From Salinigranum halophilum (GTDB taxonomy: Archaea > Halobacteriota > Halobacteria > Halobacteriales > Haloferacaceae), in the NCBI RefSeq assembly GCF_007004735.1, contig NZ_SSNL01000003.1, positions 558,001 through 622,000 of the forward strand: a stretch of 64,000 nt of DNA, written 5' to 3'. The notes beneath the pieces are model-generated. The model worked only from the letters and a program-made list of their open reading frames with translations. It was not told where the DNA came from and made no database searches. Positions within the stretch are counted from its first letter, which is position 1. Each line of letters opens with the position of its first letter. Of this stretch, positions 8,159-17,493 are shown piece by piece. The translations under genes and the position numbers were made by a program.

Positions 8159-10849
8159 ATGACGAGGAGTCACAGCAGCGTGGTCGCCATCGTCTTCGTC
8201 CTCGTGGTAGCGACGGTCGGAGCCGCTGGTGTCCCGGCCCCCGTGAGCGCCGCGGCGACGGGCGTCTCCGCGACGGCTGTCACGCCGTCGACGGTGACTG
8301 TCGGGGACGCGACGACCCTCTCGTTCTCGGCGACTGTCGAGGGCGTCGACACCAGCGACGGGACGAGCGGGGCGAGCGTCACTCTCTCGTTCCCCGACAC
8401 CGTCGACCTCGGCGGTGCGACGGTGACGAACGTCGTCGTCGGTCCCAACGCCACGAGCGCCGCGGGAACCGTCGACACCGACGCGGGGACGGTCACCGTC
8501 ACCTGGGACGACGACACGGGTGTCTCCGACGAGCGCCTCTCGCTCCAGGTGGACGTCGTTGACGCCGTCGTCACCCGGACGGGCGAATCGGCACTCAGTG
8601 TCGACGTCGACGCTGACGCTGCCAGCGGTGCGGAACTGACGGTCGCCGTCGACCCCGTCACCGCCGTGGCTCCGAACAGTGACCGGAGCGTCTCCGAGAC
8701 GCCCGCGACGGTGTATCTCGGCGAGCAGGACGTCGACGTGACCAGGCTCGACGGCGTGGCACCCGGGGGCAGCTCACAGCAGTTTTACGGAGCCAACGGG
8801 AACGCCGAGGGAACCACCGCCCGGACCGCGGACACGCTCGCGGTGGACGTGACCGCCGCGAACGGGTTCGTGACCGGGGGCTACGCGTCCTCGCCGGCCG
8901 GGGACACGGTGTTGTCCGTCGTTAACCCGCGTGTGACGGACGTCGCACTGTCTCCGGGGGCGACTTCGTCGAGCGTCGACGTCGCCGACGGCTCGATTCC
9001 CCGAGACACCACACAACTGACCGTCTCCGCCGACTACAACTTCGCCGCCGCGGAGAACCTGACCGTCACTGTCGAGGACGAGGACGGGCTGGACGTCACG
9101 CCTCAGCTCACCGACGCGCCGACCATCACGACGACAGGGGGGAGCGTGACACTGGACGTCTCGAGACTCGACGCCGGAAGCTACAACGTGACGGTGGAGG
9201 GGGCCGACGACCTCGACAACGCCTCCCGGACGGTCTCGGTCCGCCTCCGTGACGCGGAGAAGGTCCTGTCGCTCTCGAAGACACGCGTCACTCGCGGTGA
9301 GAGCAGCATCGTCTCGATCGCCGGGGCACCCGGCGACGTCAGGTACGTCCGCGTCGACGCGGAGGCGTTGCGCGAGGAGACGGTGGTCAACACGCCGACG
9401 GCACGCGCCGTCTTCGACGACACCGAAGCCATCCAGACGATCGGTGCCGACGCCGACGCGGGTGTCGTGTACGCCGTCGTCACCCTCGACGACGACGGGC
9501 TCGCCGACGTCCGGCTTCAGACCGAGCCGTTCGCCGTCGGGTCCGTCGACGTCGAACTCACGACCGGACTCGACGGTCCCGTCGAGGACGACGCCACACT
9601 GGAAGTCACCGACCGGGCGTTGACGGTCGACGCGCTTCCGACGACGGCCGTCGGCGAGTCCGTCACCGTCTCCGGAACCGCCGCAGAGAGCGACCGGGTC
9701 AAGCTGTACGCCGCCGTCGGAGGGTCGTACCGTCCGCTGTACGAGACGGACGGGCTCGCCGAGGTGGACGTCGACAGCGACGGAACGTGGGAGGTCGACG
9801 TCGACACCTCGCGTGTCGTCGACATCCCCGGGGCCTACCGCGTCGTCGCCGTCGGCGACGCCGACACCATGGGGTCGACGGCGTCGGTCGACAGCGAGAC
9901 GCTCCGTGGGTTCGACGTGCGGGGGTCCGCCTCGCTGACCACCGTCGAGGGTGGCCTCTCGCTCGACTCGTCGCGAGACACTATCGCCGCGACCGGGACG
10001 GACGAGTTCACCCTCTCCGGGACGGCCGCCGGTCAGTCGGACCGACTCCGACTCTACCACGTCGGGCCGCGAGGCGAAGCGGACCTGACGCTCGTCGACG
10101 AACGCGACGGCGCGTTCGAAACGGAGGTCTCCGGGGTCGACACGCGCGGGACGCACACGTATGTCGTTGTCGGAGCGGGTCGCGACGGACAGTACGCACA
10201 CGCGCCCGACGAGCCGACCGTCGACGCACTCCTCTCGGGGCGCGAGACACCCACCGCGGCCGTCGAGATAATCCGCGACGCCTACACGGGGGCGGGAGTG
10301 GACGACCGGGTCGCCGTCGTGGCGGTACAGGCTGTCGACGAGGGACTCACGATATCGACGCCCGGGGCGCAGGTCGCGCCGACGGCGGTCGCCGTCACCG
10401 GACAGTCGACGAACGAGGACGGCTCGACGGTGGTCGTCGAACTCAGCGGGGCGAACGTGACCCGGTTCGCCGAGGCGTCGGTGACGAACGGGACGTGGAA
10501 CGCGACGCTCGACCTCAGCGACGTCCCGACGGGCACGTACCAGCTCTCCGCGGAGACCGCGACGGTCCGCGAGTCACGTCGGCTGACGGTCACCACGACG
10601 GGTGGTGCGTCGTCGACGTCGGGCTCCACGGCCACACCGAGCGAGGAGGTGGCGGAGACGACTGCCACGGACACGCCGTCGGATGCACAACCGACCGGGA
10701 CGACCGAGCCCGTCGAGCCGACCGGCACGGCGGGCGGGCAGTCGACGACGGACACTCAGCTCCCCGGGTTCGGCGGGGGCAGCGTCCTGGGGGCACTCAC
10801 GCTCGTCATCGCCGCGCTCGTCGCACTGACCCGACGCGCGACGGAGTGA
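8159..10849 (+). CDS. Second S-layer-type surface glycoprotein, PGF-CTERM
   Basis: The 896-residue protein is colinear with the csg product just upstream: signal peptide (1-33), N-terminal beta domain, VYLGEQDVDVTRLDGV, the EDEDGLDVTPQLT and GADDLDNASRT segments, the EIIRDAYTGAGVDDRV segment, a Ser/Thr/Pro/Glu linker and LPGFGGG with a C-terminal helix. Many N-x-S/T sequons are present (for example NATS, NLTV, NVTV). It is less acidic in the core than csg and has a different signal peptide. It is probably a tandem-duplication paralogue that forms a minor or condition-specific S-layer subunit; the nested operator-like repeats in its promoter fit differential expression. It converges on the next gene with a 12-bp gap. 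Confidence 0.9.
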   Translation: MTRSHSSVVAIVFVLVVATVGAAGVPAPVSAAATGVSATAVTPSTVTVGDATTLSFSATVEGVDTSDGTSGASVTLSFPDTVDLGGATVTNVVVGPNATSAAGTVDTDAGTVTVTWDDDTGVSDERLSLQVDVVDAVVTRTGESALSVDVDADAASGAELTVAVDPVTAVAPNSDRSVSETPATVYLGEQDVDVTRLDGVAPGGSSQQFYGANGNAEGTTARTADTLAVDVTAANGFVTGGYASSPAGDTVLSVVNPRVTDVALSPGATSSSVDVADGSIPRDTTQLTVSADYNFAAAENLTVTVEDEDGLDVTPQLTDAPTITTTGGSVTLDVSRLDAGSYNVTVEGADDLDNASRTVSVRLRDAEKVLSLSKTRVTRGESSIVSIAGAPGDVRYVRVDAEALREETVVNTPTARAVFDDTEAIQTIGADADAGVVYAVVTLDDDGLADVRLQTEPFAVGSVDVELTTGLDGPVEDDATLEVTDRALTVDALPTTAVGESVTVSGTAAESDRVKLYAAVGGSYRPLYETDGLAEVDVDSDGTWEVDVDTSRVVDIPGAYRVVAVGDADTMGSTASVDSETLRGFDVRGSASLTTVEGGLSLDSSRDTIAATGTDEFTLSGTAAGQSDRLRLYHVGPRGEADLTLVDERDGAFETEVSGVDTRGTHTYVVVGAGRDGQYAHAPDEPTVDALLSGRETPTAAVEIIRDAYTGAGVDDRVAVVAVQAVDEGLTISTPGAQVAPTAVAVTGQSTNEDGSTVVVELSGANVTRFAEASVTNGTWNATLDLSDVPTGTYQLSAETATVRESRRLTVTTTGGASSTSGSTATPSEEVAETTATDTPSDAQPTGTTEPVEPTGTAGGQSTTDTQLPGFGGGSVLGALTLVIAALVALTRRATE

Positions 10850-10861
10850 GGTCGGCGGCGG

Positions 10862-12079
10862 TCAACCGACTGGCTGGGCCGTGGCGGTGACGTTGCCCGC
10901 GTCGGTCTCGAGCGTCACCTCGTACTGACTCGTCGGGCCGACGAACCAGCGTTGGCCGCCGCTCGTCCGTCCGACGCGTTCGCCGTCGACGTAGACGGTG
11001 CCGTCGACGGGCGCTCCGGTCGCCGTCTCCTGTGCGACGACCTGCACCGGGCCACCGCCGAAGCTCTGGTTCACTCGGAGCGTCGTCCCGTTCGCTTCCG
11101 CGGCGGTCGGTTGGCCGGTCGGCATCCGGCTCAGCGACTTGTACTGGATCTCGCTGAAGACGTTCTGGGTGCTCCCGTCGAGGTAGCTCGTCAGCTGGCC
11201 GTGGGTGTGGTCGACGTTGATCCGGTAGAAGCCGTTCTCGAAGTTGGTGTAGGTCCGCACCGAGGAGGTGTCGCCCGTCCACGCCCACGGGTACAGCGCC
11301 CCGATGCGGTCGATGACTTCGTTCTCCGTGGCGAAGCCGTCTGAGGTGGTCGAGTCGATGTTCGACGGGTCGTTCGCCTCCCTGATGTAGGTGTTTCCGC
11401 GGATGGTGGCCAGCGCGACCGCCTCGCCGGCGACGGAGACGTGAATGCGGGTGGACGCCGCCTCGCCGCGGAAGACCGCACGCGCGTGTTCACGGACGGG
11501 ACCGCGAAGCGTCGCCAGTTCGACCTGCAGGGACTGGAGACGGGTCTCTGTCGCTGAGAGGAACTGCACCTGTGAGACCTCGTCTTGGAGCAGTGCGACG
11601 AGCTGTTCTGCCTGCCGGGCCTCGGCGTCGACGGCCGCGAGCGTCCGAAGGAGGTCACTGACGGAGATGTCACCGCGTTCGTACTGGGCGAGTGCCTGTC
11701 GCTCGGTGCGTTCGAGCGCTTCGACCTCCGCGGCGAGACGCTCGGTCTCCTGTCGGAGCACCTGCCGACGCCGGTCGACCGTCGAGGCGTCCCTGAGGCG
11801 TTCACGGACGATTCGCTCCCGGAGTTGGATGCCGACGGCACCGTGAGTCGCGCTGACTGCTGGTGCGAGGTCCATCGTCGACTGGGCGTACCCCGACGTG
11901 GGCTCGCCGGTCAGGAGCAGGACGCTCGTGGTGTTCTGCCCGGCGATGGGCTGGACCTGTGCGGTCTGCTGGAGTGGCTCCGCCCCGCCAGTGTCCGTGG
12001 CGCCGACGAGCGGGGTCGACACCGGGAGGGCGGCGACGACGACGAGGAGGGCACAGAGTGTGCTGAGGGACCGACGCAT
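10862..12079 (-). CDS. Secreted coiled-coil protein, haloarchaeal family of unknown function
   Basis: The 405-residue protein has a signal peptide (1-26, MRRSLSTLCALLVVVAALP), a long helical/coiled-coil part (about 85-200, rich in Arg, Glu, Leu and Gln), a globular middle with NTYIREAND and YPWAWTGDTSS, and a C-terminal beta domain resembling a PEGA/FN3-like module (TGAPVDGTVYVDGERVG). No transmembrane anchor is seen at the C-terminus, so the mature protein is probably secreted or held by the N-terminal segment. It resembles uncharacterised haloarchaeal secreted families (possibly DUF7096) but this was not verified. It sits among surface proteins and is divergent from the next secreted protein. 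Confidence 0.7.
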   Translation of the reverse strand: MRRSLSTLCALLVVVAALPVSTPLVGATDTGGAEPLQQTAQVQPIAGQNTTSVLLLTGEPTSGYAQSTMDLAPAVSATHGAVGIQLRERIVRERLRDASTVDRRRQVLRQETERLAAEVEALERTERQALAQYERGDISVSDLLRTLAAVDAEARQAEQLVALLQDEVSQVQFLSATETRLQSLQVELATLRGPVREHARAVFRGEAASTRIHVSVAGEAVALATIRGNTYIREANDPSNIDSTTSDGFATENEVIDRIGALYPWAWTGDTSSVRTYTNFENGFYRINVDHTHGQLTSYLDGSTQNVFSEIQYKSLSRMPTGQPTAAEANGTTLRVNQSFGGGPVQVVAQETATGAPVDGTVYVDGERVGRTSGGQRWFVGPTSQYEVTLETDAGNVTATAQPVG

Positions 12080-12256
12080 ACTCTCTGTACGACGCCGTCC
12101 CGGCGTAAATCTAGTGGTTCATCACCCGAGACGAACGGTCGTGACTCTCTGTCTCCCGACTGTGCCCGCACCTTCACGCGCCGCGGTGCGGTTCCCGAGA
12201 ATCACGCGCGAAAACCTGCCCACAAAGGACTTACCACCCCATCGACTGAACCACAC

Positions 12257-13831
12257 ATGCACCCCTCCCGTGGCCTCGTCGTTGCCGTCTGTGCCACGCT
12301 CCTCGTGAGTGTGCTGTCCGTCGCGACGGTTCCGCTCGCCGCGGCCGCACCCGGAACCGGCTTCGGGGTCGACGCCTACGAACAGCAGGCGGGTGACGTC
12401 GTCGCGCTCGACCTGTCGGTTCCGAGCGGGTCGACCGTGACGCTCGCGGTCGCCGGGCCGGCCTACGACGTCGAAGCGACCGTCGTCGACGTCGACAGCG
12501 ACGGGTTCGTCGTCGTCCGGTTGAACACGTTCGCGGCCGGGTGGCGGTCGACGGAACGAGTCGCCTACGAAGCCACCGGCGCAGACCGCGTCGCACACGT
12601 CGTCCGTGCGTCCCCGAGACGCGCGGTGCCGCTCGCGACGGGACCGTACGCTCTCGAACTGCGCGGACCCATCGCGGACCGCGCCCGACTCGACCTCGAG
12701 GCGGCCACGTTCGAGGCGGCCGTTCCGCGCGTGGCCCCACGCGACGCACATCCCGCCGACTCGGCGGACGTCGCGGCCCTCTCGCCCCCGAACGGGACGG
12801 TCGCCGAGGGCGACTGGGCGGTCGTGACGTTCCACGCGAGCGGGCTGGGCGGCGTCGCCCGCCTCGACGAGGCTCCGGTGACGAACCTCGTCTACGCGAC
12901 AGAGAGCGCCGCGAACGCGGAGTCGACACACATCGTTCGACACACCCTCGCGGCGAACGGGTCGCTGTCGGCGCTCACACTGGATTACGACGCGGGCGAC
13001 GGTGGGATTCCGGACGGTCTGGCCGGCGTCTCACGAGCGACCCTCGACGTCGGCTACGACCGCGACGGCGACGGCGCTGTGGACGTCGACCTCACGTCCG
13101 CCGTCTCGCACGTGACGCTCCCTCGCGCGGGACAGGTCCTGGTCTCGTTCGCCGACGCGCCGCCAGCGGTCGCCGGTGACACGCTCGTCGTCCGACTGCC
13201 GGTGACCAACCCCGACGGACGTGGTGGCGACGCCGTCGCACTCACCGTCGACGGACGGCGCACGAACGGAACCCTCGAGTACGGCCTCGCCGGCAGCGGC
13301 GCGCTCGGGAACGGGCTCGACCTCCGACTCACGCCCGTCGCGCCCGACGGTCGCGTCGGCGCGGCCCGAGCGGTGTCGCCCGCGGTCCACGAGGTGTTCG
13401 TCGACGACACCCGCGACACGCTCTCGGTGGTGTTCGACACCGCGGTCCTCGACCGTGGCACGTACGCGGCGACGCTCGCGCTGACCCCGTCGAACCCGCG
13501 TGTGAGCACGCCACAGATGCTCACGACCACGTTCAGCGTCGTCGAGCGACTGGTCACCCTCGACCGACCGGCGCCGTCGTTCGTCGTCGACGGCTCGAGG
13601 GTGCCCGTCCAGGTGGACACGACGCTCGCGCCCGGGAGCGAACTCACCCTGCACGTCTCCTCGGGGTCGACACCGGGGGTCCTGCAGGTGTACGTGCTGA
13701 CGGTCGGGCCGGACCGGACCGCGTCCGTCGACGTCACGCTCACCGACCGACTCGTGGGCGCGGAGGTCCGGGTCGTCCTCCGTGACGACGGCCACGTCGT
13801 CGCCGGGCCACACGTCGGGCGACCCGTGTGA
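12257..13831 (+). CDS. Secreted beta-rich surface protein (S-layer-like repeats)
   Basis: The 524-residue protein has a signal peptide (1-31) and then beta domains. The first (about 35-150) has the pattern QQAGDVVALDLSVPSGS followed by VVVRLNTFAAG and ATGPYALELRG, which resembles the haloarchaeal BGTF/S-layer-associated surface domain. Two further extracellular beta domains follow (about 250-375 and 380-524). No PGF-CTERM is present, so anchoring is unclear. An ATG at 12257 lies 27-30 nt after ACTTACC, consistent with a leaderless mRNA. The 177-bp gap to the divergent secreted gene carries both promoters. Function is unknown beyond a cell-surface location. Confidence 0.75.
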   Translation: MHPSRGLVVAVCATLLVSVLSVATVPLAAAAPGTGFGVDAYEQQAGDVVALDLSVPSGSTVTLAVAGPAYDVEATVVDVDSDGFVVVRLNTFAAGWRSTERVAYEATGADRVAHVVRASPRRAVPLATGPYALELRGPIADRARLDLEAATFEAAVPRVAPRDAHPADSADVAALSPPNGTVAEGDWAVVTFHASGLGGVARLDEAPVTNLVYATESAANAESTHIVRHTLAANGSLSALTLDYDAGDGGIPDGLAGVSRATLDVGYDRDGDGAVDVDLTSAVSHVTLPRAGQVLVSFADAPPAVAGDTLVVRLPVTNPDGRGGDAVALTVDGRRTNGTLEYGLAGSGALGNGLDLRLTPVAPDGRVGAARAVSPAVHEVFVDDTRDTLSVVFDTAVLDRGTYAATLALTPSNPRVSTPQMLTTTFSVVERLVTLDRPAPSFVVDGSRVPVQVDTTLAPGSELTLHVSSGSTPGVLQVYVLTVGPDRTASVDVTLTDRLVGAEVRVVLRDDGHVVAGPHVGRPV

Positions 13832-13890
13832 CTCTTCGCGCCGAGACTGTCTCCCGACCTATCAATTAACTCAATTCCGTATAACAGTAG

Positions 13891-13898
13891 TATTATAT
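13891..13898 (+). promoter_or_regulatory. TATA box of small gene
   Basis: TATTATAT lies 25-32 nt before the ATG at 13923 in otherwise GC-rich DNA, which predicts a leaderless transcript and supports that start over the in-frame ATG at 13902. Confidence 0.6.
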
Positions 13899-13922
13899 GG
13901 AATGCTCACATACGGTGTGGTG

Positions 13923-14051
13923 ATGCCCGAAATCACCGTCTCAGACAGCCTCTACAGACAGCTCATCGACGCGTCCGCTGGTGAGGAACTCGACCAGACG
14001 ATGTGGCGGATGGTACACAAGTACCAGCGCGGCAACAGCCCGGGCGAGTAG
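13923..14051 (+). CDS. 42-residue small protein, antitoxin-like
   Basis: The short protein opens MPEITVSDSLYRQL and ends with a charged tail. A beta strand followed by helices (DSLYRQLIDASAGEEL, QTMWRMVHKYQRG) resembles small haloarchaeal ribbon-helix-helix-like or DUF7557-type proteins that are often annotated as VapB-like. No toxin gene lies beside it, so an antitoxin role is not supported. The well-placed TATA box and the family-like N-terminus make it a likely real gene. Confidence 0.6.
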   Translation: MPEITVSDSLYRQLIDASAGEELDQTMWRMVHKYQRGNSPGE

Positions 14052-14172
14052 CGCTGTCGACTTGCGGTCCCCGTTCTCCCGTCCCTGTTCTCGGTAGCGT
14101 CGACACAGCGGGAACCAGCGGTCTGTTCGACTCGCCCGGTGACCAGGTCGCCGCTTCGGCACCACGCCGCGC

Positions 14173-15189
14173 TCACGGGAGGAACCCGGTCACTCCGAGG
14201 CTCTCGGCGACAAGCCAGCAGACGAAGAGCAGGTAGAGCCCGAGCAGGACGTACGACTCGCGCGTCGTCAACAGCATGTCGGTGCGGAGGATGGCGAAGA
14301 AGGCGATCGAGGCGAAGATGAGGAACGCCATCATCGGGACGACGCTCGCGAGGTCGACCGTGACCACGCCCGCGGCGAGCACGCCGGCCGGGAGCGCGAC
14401 GAGGAGCGCGAAGACGTTCGAGCCGAAGACGTTCGCGAGGCTCATCGAGGCGTTGCCGACGCGCGCGGCCGCGACGGACACGAACGTGTCGGGGATGGAC
14501 GTCCCGGCCGCGACGACGGTCAGTCCCCAGAGGAACGTGGAGGTCCCGAACAGTTCGCCGAAGCCGACCGCCGCGCGAACCAGGAGGTCGGCACCGACCA
14601 GGATGGTGAGGAGCGCTCCCCCCAGAATCGCCCACTGGCGGCCGACGTCGACCTGCGTCCGCGTCGCGGTCCGGCGGTAGTCGACGCTGTCGTGGTACTG
14701 GATGAACACGTACAGCCCGTAGAGTGTGAGCGGAAGCAGCGCGAGCAGCCAGGTCAACTGCCCGTCGAGCCGCGCGTCGGTCGCGTCGACGGGGTAGTAC
14801 AGCACGGCCAGCGTGAACGCCAGCAGCAACACCGCGAGCGAGAGGAGGTAAAACTGCGCCTCCTTGTAGACGAGGTCACGGTTCGAGGCGAGCTGGCCCT
14901 CGCCGGCGAGCGCCGACACCGCGGGGATGACGAGGATGTTGTACACCGCCGAACCGATGACCGCGCCGACGCCGATCTCGAACGCCCCGTACCGCAGGGT
15001 CGCGATGACGGTGCTCGACAGTTCGGGGAACGACGAGCCGACGGCGGCGATGACCGCCCCCTGGACGACCGGCGGGAGGCCGTAGTGGCCGCCGAGCCGC
15101 TCGGAGGCGTTGACCAGGTAGTCGCCGCCCTTCCACGCGAGCGCGGTTCCGGCGACGGTGAACGCGATCAGGAGCGGGAGACTCGGCAC
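14173..15189 (-). CDS. Sodium/calcium exchanger family antiporter (YrbG type)
   Basis: The 338-residue polytopic membrane protein has about ten helices and the two alpha-repeats of the Ca2+:cation antiporter superfamily: VGSSFPELSSTVIA with GAVIGSAVYNI in the first half, and AAGTSIPDTFVSVAAAR with NVFGSNVFAL in the second. It should exchange Na+ or H+ against Ca2+ or a similar cation across the cell membrane. The GTG at 15189 is chosen because TTTTTGAAA (15211-15219) lies about 27 nt upstream, as in a leaderless gene, and it begins just before the first helix; a GTG at 15249 would add 20 poorly fitting residues. Confidence 0.88.
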   Translation of the reverse strand: MPSLPLLIAFTVAGTALAWKGGDYLVNASERLGGHYGLPPVVQGAVIAAVGSSFPELSSTVIATLRYGAFEIGVGAVIGSAVYNILVIPAVSALAGEGQLASNRDLVYKEAQFYLLSLAVLLLAFTLAVLYYPVDATDARLDGQLTWLLALLPLTLYGLYVFIQYHDSVDYRRTATRTQVDVGRQWAILGGALLTILVGADLLVRAAVGFGELFGTSTFLWGLTVVAAGTSIPDTFVSVAAARVGNASMSLANVFGSNVFALLVALPAGVLAAGVVTVDLASVVPMMAFLIFASIAFFAILRTDMLLTTRESYVLLGLYLLFVCWLVAESLGVTGFLP

Positions 15190-15210
15190 AGACGCTTCGA
15201 GGGCTGGCGG

Positions 15211-15220
15211 TTTCAAAAAC
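15211..15220 (-). promoter_or_regulatory. TATA-like box of antiporter gene
   Basis: On the minus strand GTTTTTGAAA is centred about 27 nt before the GTG at 15189. It is the main reason for choosing that start codon. Confidence 0.5.
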
Positions 15221-15361
15221 CCGCCTATGTCCCGTCCCGGTGGCGACACCGGCGCCTCGTCGGGAGTCTCGTAGTCGCCGCCGGCAATTCAGTACTCCTC
15301 GACTGGGTACGCTGTTCGATTCGGATACAACCGACGCTGTGAAGTTCTCCGAGACTCCCGC

Positions 15362-16690
15362 TCAGAACCACTCTCTGAGGTACGGCGCTGGCGATTCGAC
15401 GGGAAGCAGGGAGTCGAGCTGTGTGACCGCGTCGGCGTCGCCAGCGACGTGTCCGAGTCTGGCGAGCACCGCTGCGGACCGGGCTCCCACGAGGACGCGT
15501 GACAGTGCACTGATGTCGATGTCGATGTCGACGTCGACGTTCCCGTCGGCGCCCCCCCGCCGGCAGGTCGTCAGTCCGTCGTCGACGCTCAGCTCGAACC
15601 GGTCGTCGTTCCAGTCGTACCGGGGGTCGCGAACCGAGAGGACGACACGCTCGTCCGTGGCCGGCGTCGCCAGTCGCGAAAGCGCCGCTTCCACGTCGAC
15701 GACACGGACCATCGGGCCGGGCTTCACCGTCGTCGTCACGTCGTCCGCGGGGTCAGAGAGCCGGTCGAGGAGGCTCGTGTCGCCCGCGAAGAGACGGACC
15801 TGCGAGACCTGTGAGTCGTGGTTGCGCAGGAAGGTGAGGAGCTGTCGGTACGCTTCGTCGTCGGCCGCACCCCAGTAGGTGACGGCGAGGGTCCGCCCCG
15901 GGTCGTCCTCCTCGAACCCGTAGACGAGATACGCCCGGAGTTCCTGGTCGTCCGTGTCGCCCCAGCCGTAGACGAATCGCTCCCCTGTCCAGGTACGGAA
16001 GACGCGGTGTCGCCACCAGTCAGGGGAGCGGTCGAGTGCGAGCGGTTCGGGTGCACTCCGTTCGTGCAGGGCGGCGAGTGCCTCGACGTCCGCGGGGTCG
16101 TCGGCAGCGAGTCGGCGAAACGACCCGTCTTCGTCGGGTGTCGCCGCCGGCGAATCGAGCGCGTCCGGCGGGAACTCGAACTGGACGTAGTCGTTCGTCC
16201 GTCCGTAGTCGAAGCGCCGGTAGAAGGCGTGCGAGAAGGGCCAGAGGGCGGCGACCCCTACGTCGCGCTCGCGGAGTTCCTCGTGGAGGTGGTCGAGGAG
16301 CGTTCCGACGTGTCCCCGTCGGCGGTGTTCGGGTGGCGATGCGACGGCTGTGACACCCCCGACGGGGCGAAACGCCCCCCGAATCCGCATCCGGAAGTCG
16401 ACGAGTGCGCTGGCGACGACGAGGCCGCCGGGAGCGACGTCGGTCGCCTCACGCGGGCGGGCGGAGGCAGTCGGCGTCTCAGTCTCAGTGTCAGTCTCGG
16501 CTGTGTCGCCCACACCGCTCGAGGGTTCGTACAGCCCTCTCGGTTCGAACTCGGCGGGCTGTTCGTGTGGGTCGTCGTCCCAGTCCGGGCCGCGCTCGGG
16601 AGCGAACGCGTACTGGAGGAGTCGGCGGTAGACGGGGCGGTGCTCGTCGTCGTCGGGGACCGCGCGATACGCCAGGGTCCTGCCACTCAT
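15362..16690 (-). CDS. GNAT N-acetyltransferase, Eis-like three-domain type
   Basis: The 442-residue protein has an N-terminal GNAT fold with the acetyl-CoA-binding motif VASPPEHRRRGHVGTLLDHL (about 120-140), preceded by an acidic Thr/Glu-rich insertion (about 63-85). A second GNAT-like half follows (about 195-300), and a C-terminal sterol-carrier-like domain (about 325-435) with DGLTTCRRGG and LSRVLVGARSA. This order matches the Eis family, which acetylates amines on small molecules or proteins; the substrate here is unknown. ATG 16690 is used; upstream in-frame starts would add a highly charged stretch with no homology. It is divergent from the small membrane protein gene. Confidence 0.85.
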   Translation of the reverse strand: MSGRTLAYRAVPDDDEHRPVYRRLLQYAFAPERGPDWDDDPHEQPAEFEPRGLYEPSSGVGDTAETDTETETPTASARPREATDVAPGGLVVASALVDFRMRIRGAFRPVGGVTAVASPPEHRRRGHVGTLLDHLHEELRERDVGVAALWPFSHAFYRRFDYGRTNDYVQFEFPPDALDSPAATPDEDGSFRRLAADDPADVEALAALHERSAPEPLALDRSPDWWRHRVFRTWTGERFVYGWGDTDDQELRAYLVYGFEEDDPGRTLAVTYWGAADDEAYRQLLTFLRNHDSQVSQVRLFAGDTSLLDRLSDPADDVTTTVKPGPMVRVVDVEAALSRLATPATDERVVLSVRDPRYDWNDDRFELSVDDGLTTCRRGGADGNVDVDIDIDISALSRVLVGARSAAVLARLGHVAGDADAVTQLDSLLPVESPAPYLREWF

Positions 16691-16777
16691 ACCTCTTCGT
16701 GGCGGCCGGTCGACAAAACTGTCGCGCACGGGCGGGGGAACCGAGAGGTTGAGGTGCGTTCGGCCCAACCGTTCGGT

Positions 16778-17020
16778 ATGGCTGACAGCGTCGACGGCAC
16801 GGACGAGACGGGCGGCTTCTTCACGCGGGACAAACTGCTCTTGCTCTCGATCGTGGTCGCCGGTATCGTCCTCCCGGGTATCGCCCGGCGATTCCTCGGC
16901 GAGGCCGGGTACGGTGGGCTCGGGACCATCGTGTTCGTCCTCGGCTACGCGGGTATGATCTTCCTCGTGTGGTACGGCTGGATTCGTCCGCTGGAGCTCA
17001 CCGGCCCCGTCGACCGCTGA
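16778..17020 (+). CDS. Small membrane protein, two helices
   Basis: The 80-residue protein has an acidic N-terminus, then two predicted transmembrane helices (about 20-38 and 48-68; FVLGYAGMIFLVWYGWIR) and a short polar tail. No family is recognised. It lies alone in a short gap between the acetyltransferase and another small membrane-protein gene, all likely separate transcription units. Confidence 0.65.
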   Translation: MADSVDGTDETGGFFTRDKLLLLSIVVAGIVLPGIARRFLGEAGYGGLGTIVFVLGYAGMIFLVWYGWIRPLELTGPVDR

Positions 17021-17115
17021 CGGGACAGCGGTCGGCCTGCCGGTGCGTTCGTCGTCCCGCGTCGGGAGCACCGAAGAACGGAACTTTAATTGCCGATTCG
17101 TTCGGAATCTCGAAC

Positions 17116-17367
17116 ATGGTTCCGCTCCAGCTCATCGACAGCTTCCTGCTCAACTACAACGTGGGGCAGGCGCTGTTGGTCGTCTTCGTCCTCGGGGGTG
17201 TCGGGATCCTCCCGTTGAAGTCACAGAAACTCCTCTCGCTGCACGTCATCGGGTTCGGTGTCATCTTCCTCCTGACGCCGCAGGCGCTGGTCCCGACGCA
17301 CTATCTGTTCCTCGGGATCGTGCTCGTGGTCGTCGGACCGCTGCTGTACGTCACCGCACGCTCCTGA
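17116..17367 (+). CDS. Small membrane protein, three helices
   Basis: The 83-residue, very hydrophobic protein has predicted helices at about 4-33, 41-57 and 62-80 with a LPLKSQKLL loop. No motif that would suggest a function is visible. The ATG at 17116 is the only start that precedes the first helix cleanly. The GC bias and length resemble neighbouring small haloarchaeal membrane proteins. Confidence 0.65.
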   Translation: MVPLQLIDSFLLNYNVGQALLVVFVLGGVGILPLKSQKLLSLHVIGFGVIFLLTPQALVPTHYLFLGIVLVVVGPLLYVTARS

Positions 17368-17463
17368 CCACACCGCCGCGTTCGGGCCCCCCGTCCGTCC
17401 GCTGTCGACACCGGAACCCCCTCCACTCTCGTCTTCTGCTCTCGCGTGTCGTCGGAGCGCGAC

Positions 17464-17471
17464 GTTTAAAC
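17464..17471 (+). promoter_or_regulatory. TATA box GTTTAAAC
   Basis: The palindromic GTTTAAAC, flanked as CGTTTAAACG, is centred 26 nt before the ATG at 17494 and predicts a leaderless transcript. Confidence 0.65.
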
Positions 17472-17493
17472 GACGACGCTCCCAATCGCGAGT

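Noticed and set aside
13923-14051. Toxin-antitoxin pair at the 42-residue gene
   Set aside because: No toxin (PIN, RelE or similar) lies beside it; the neighbours are a surface protein and an antiporter.
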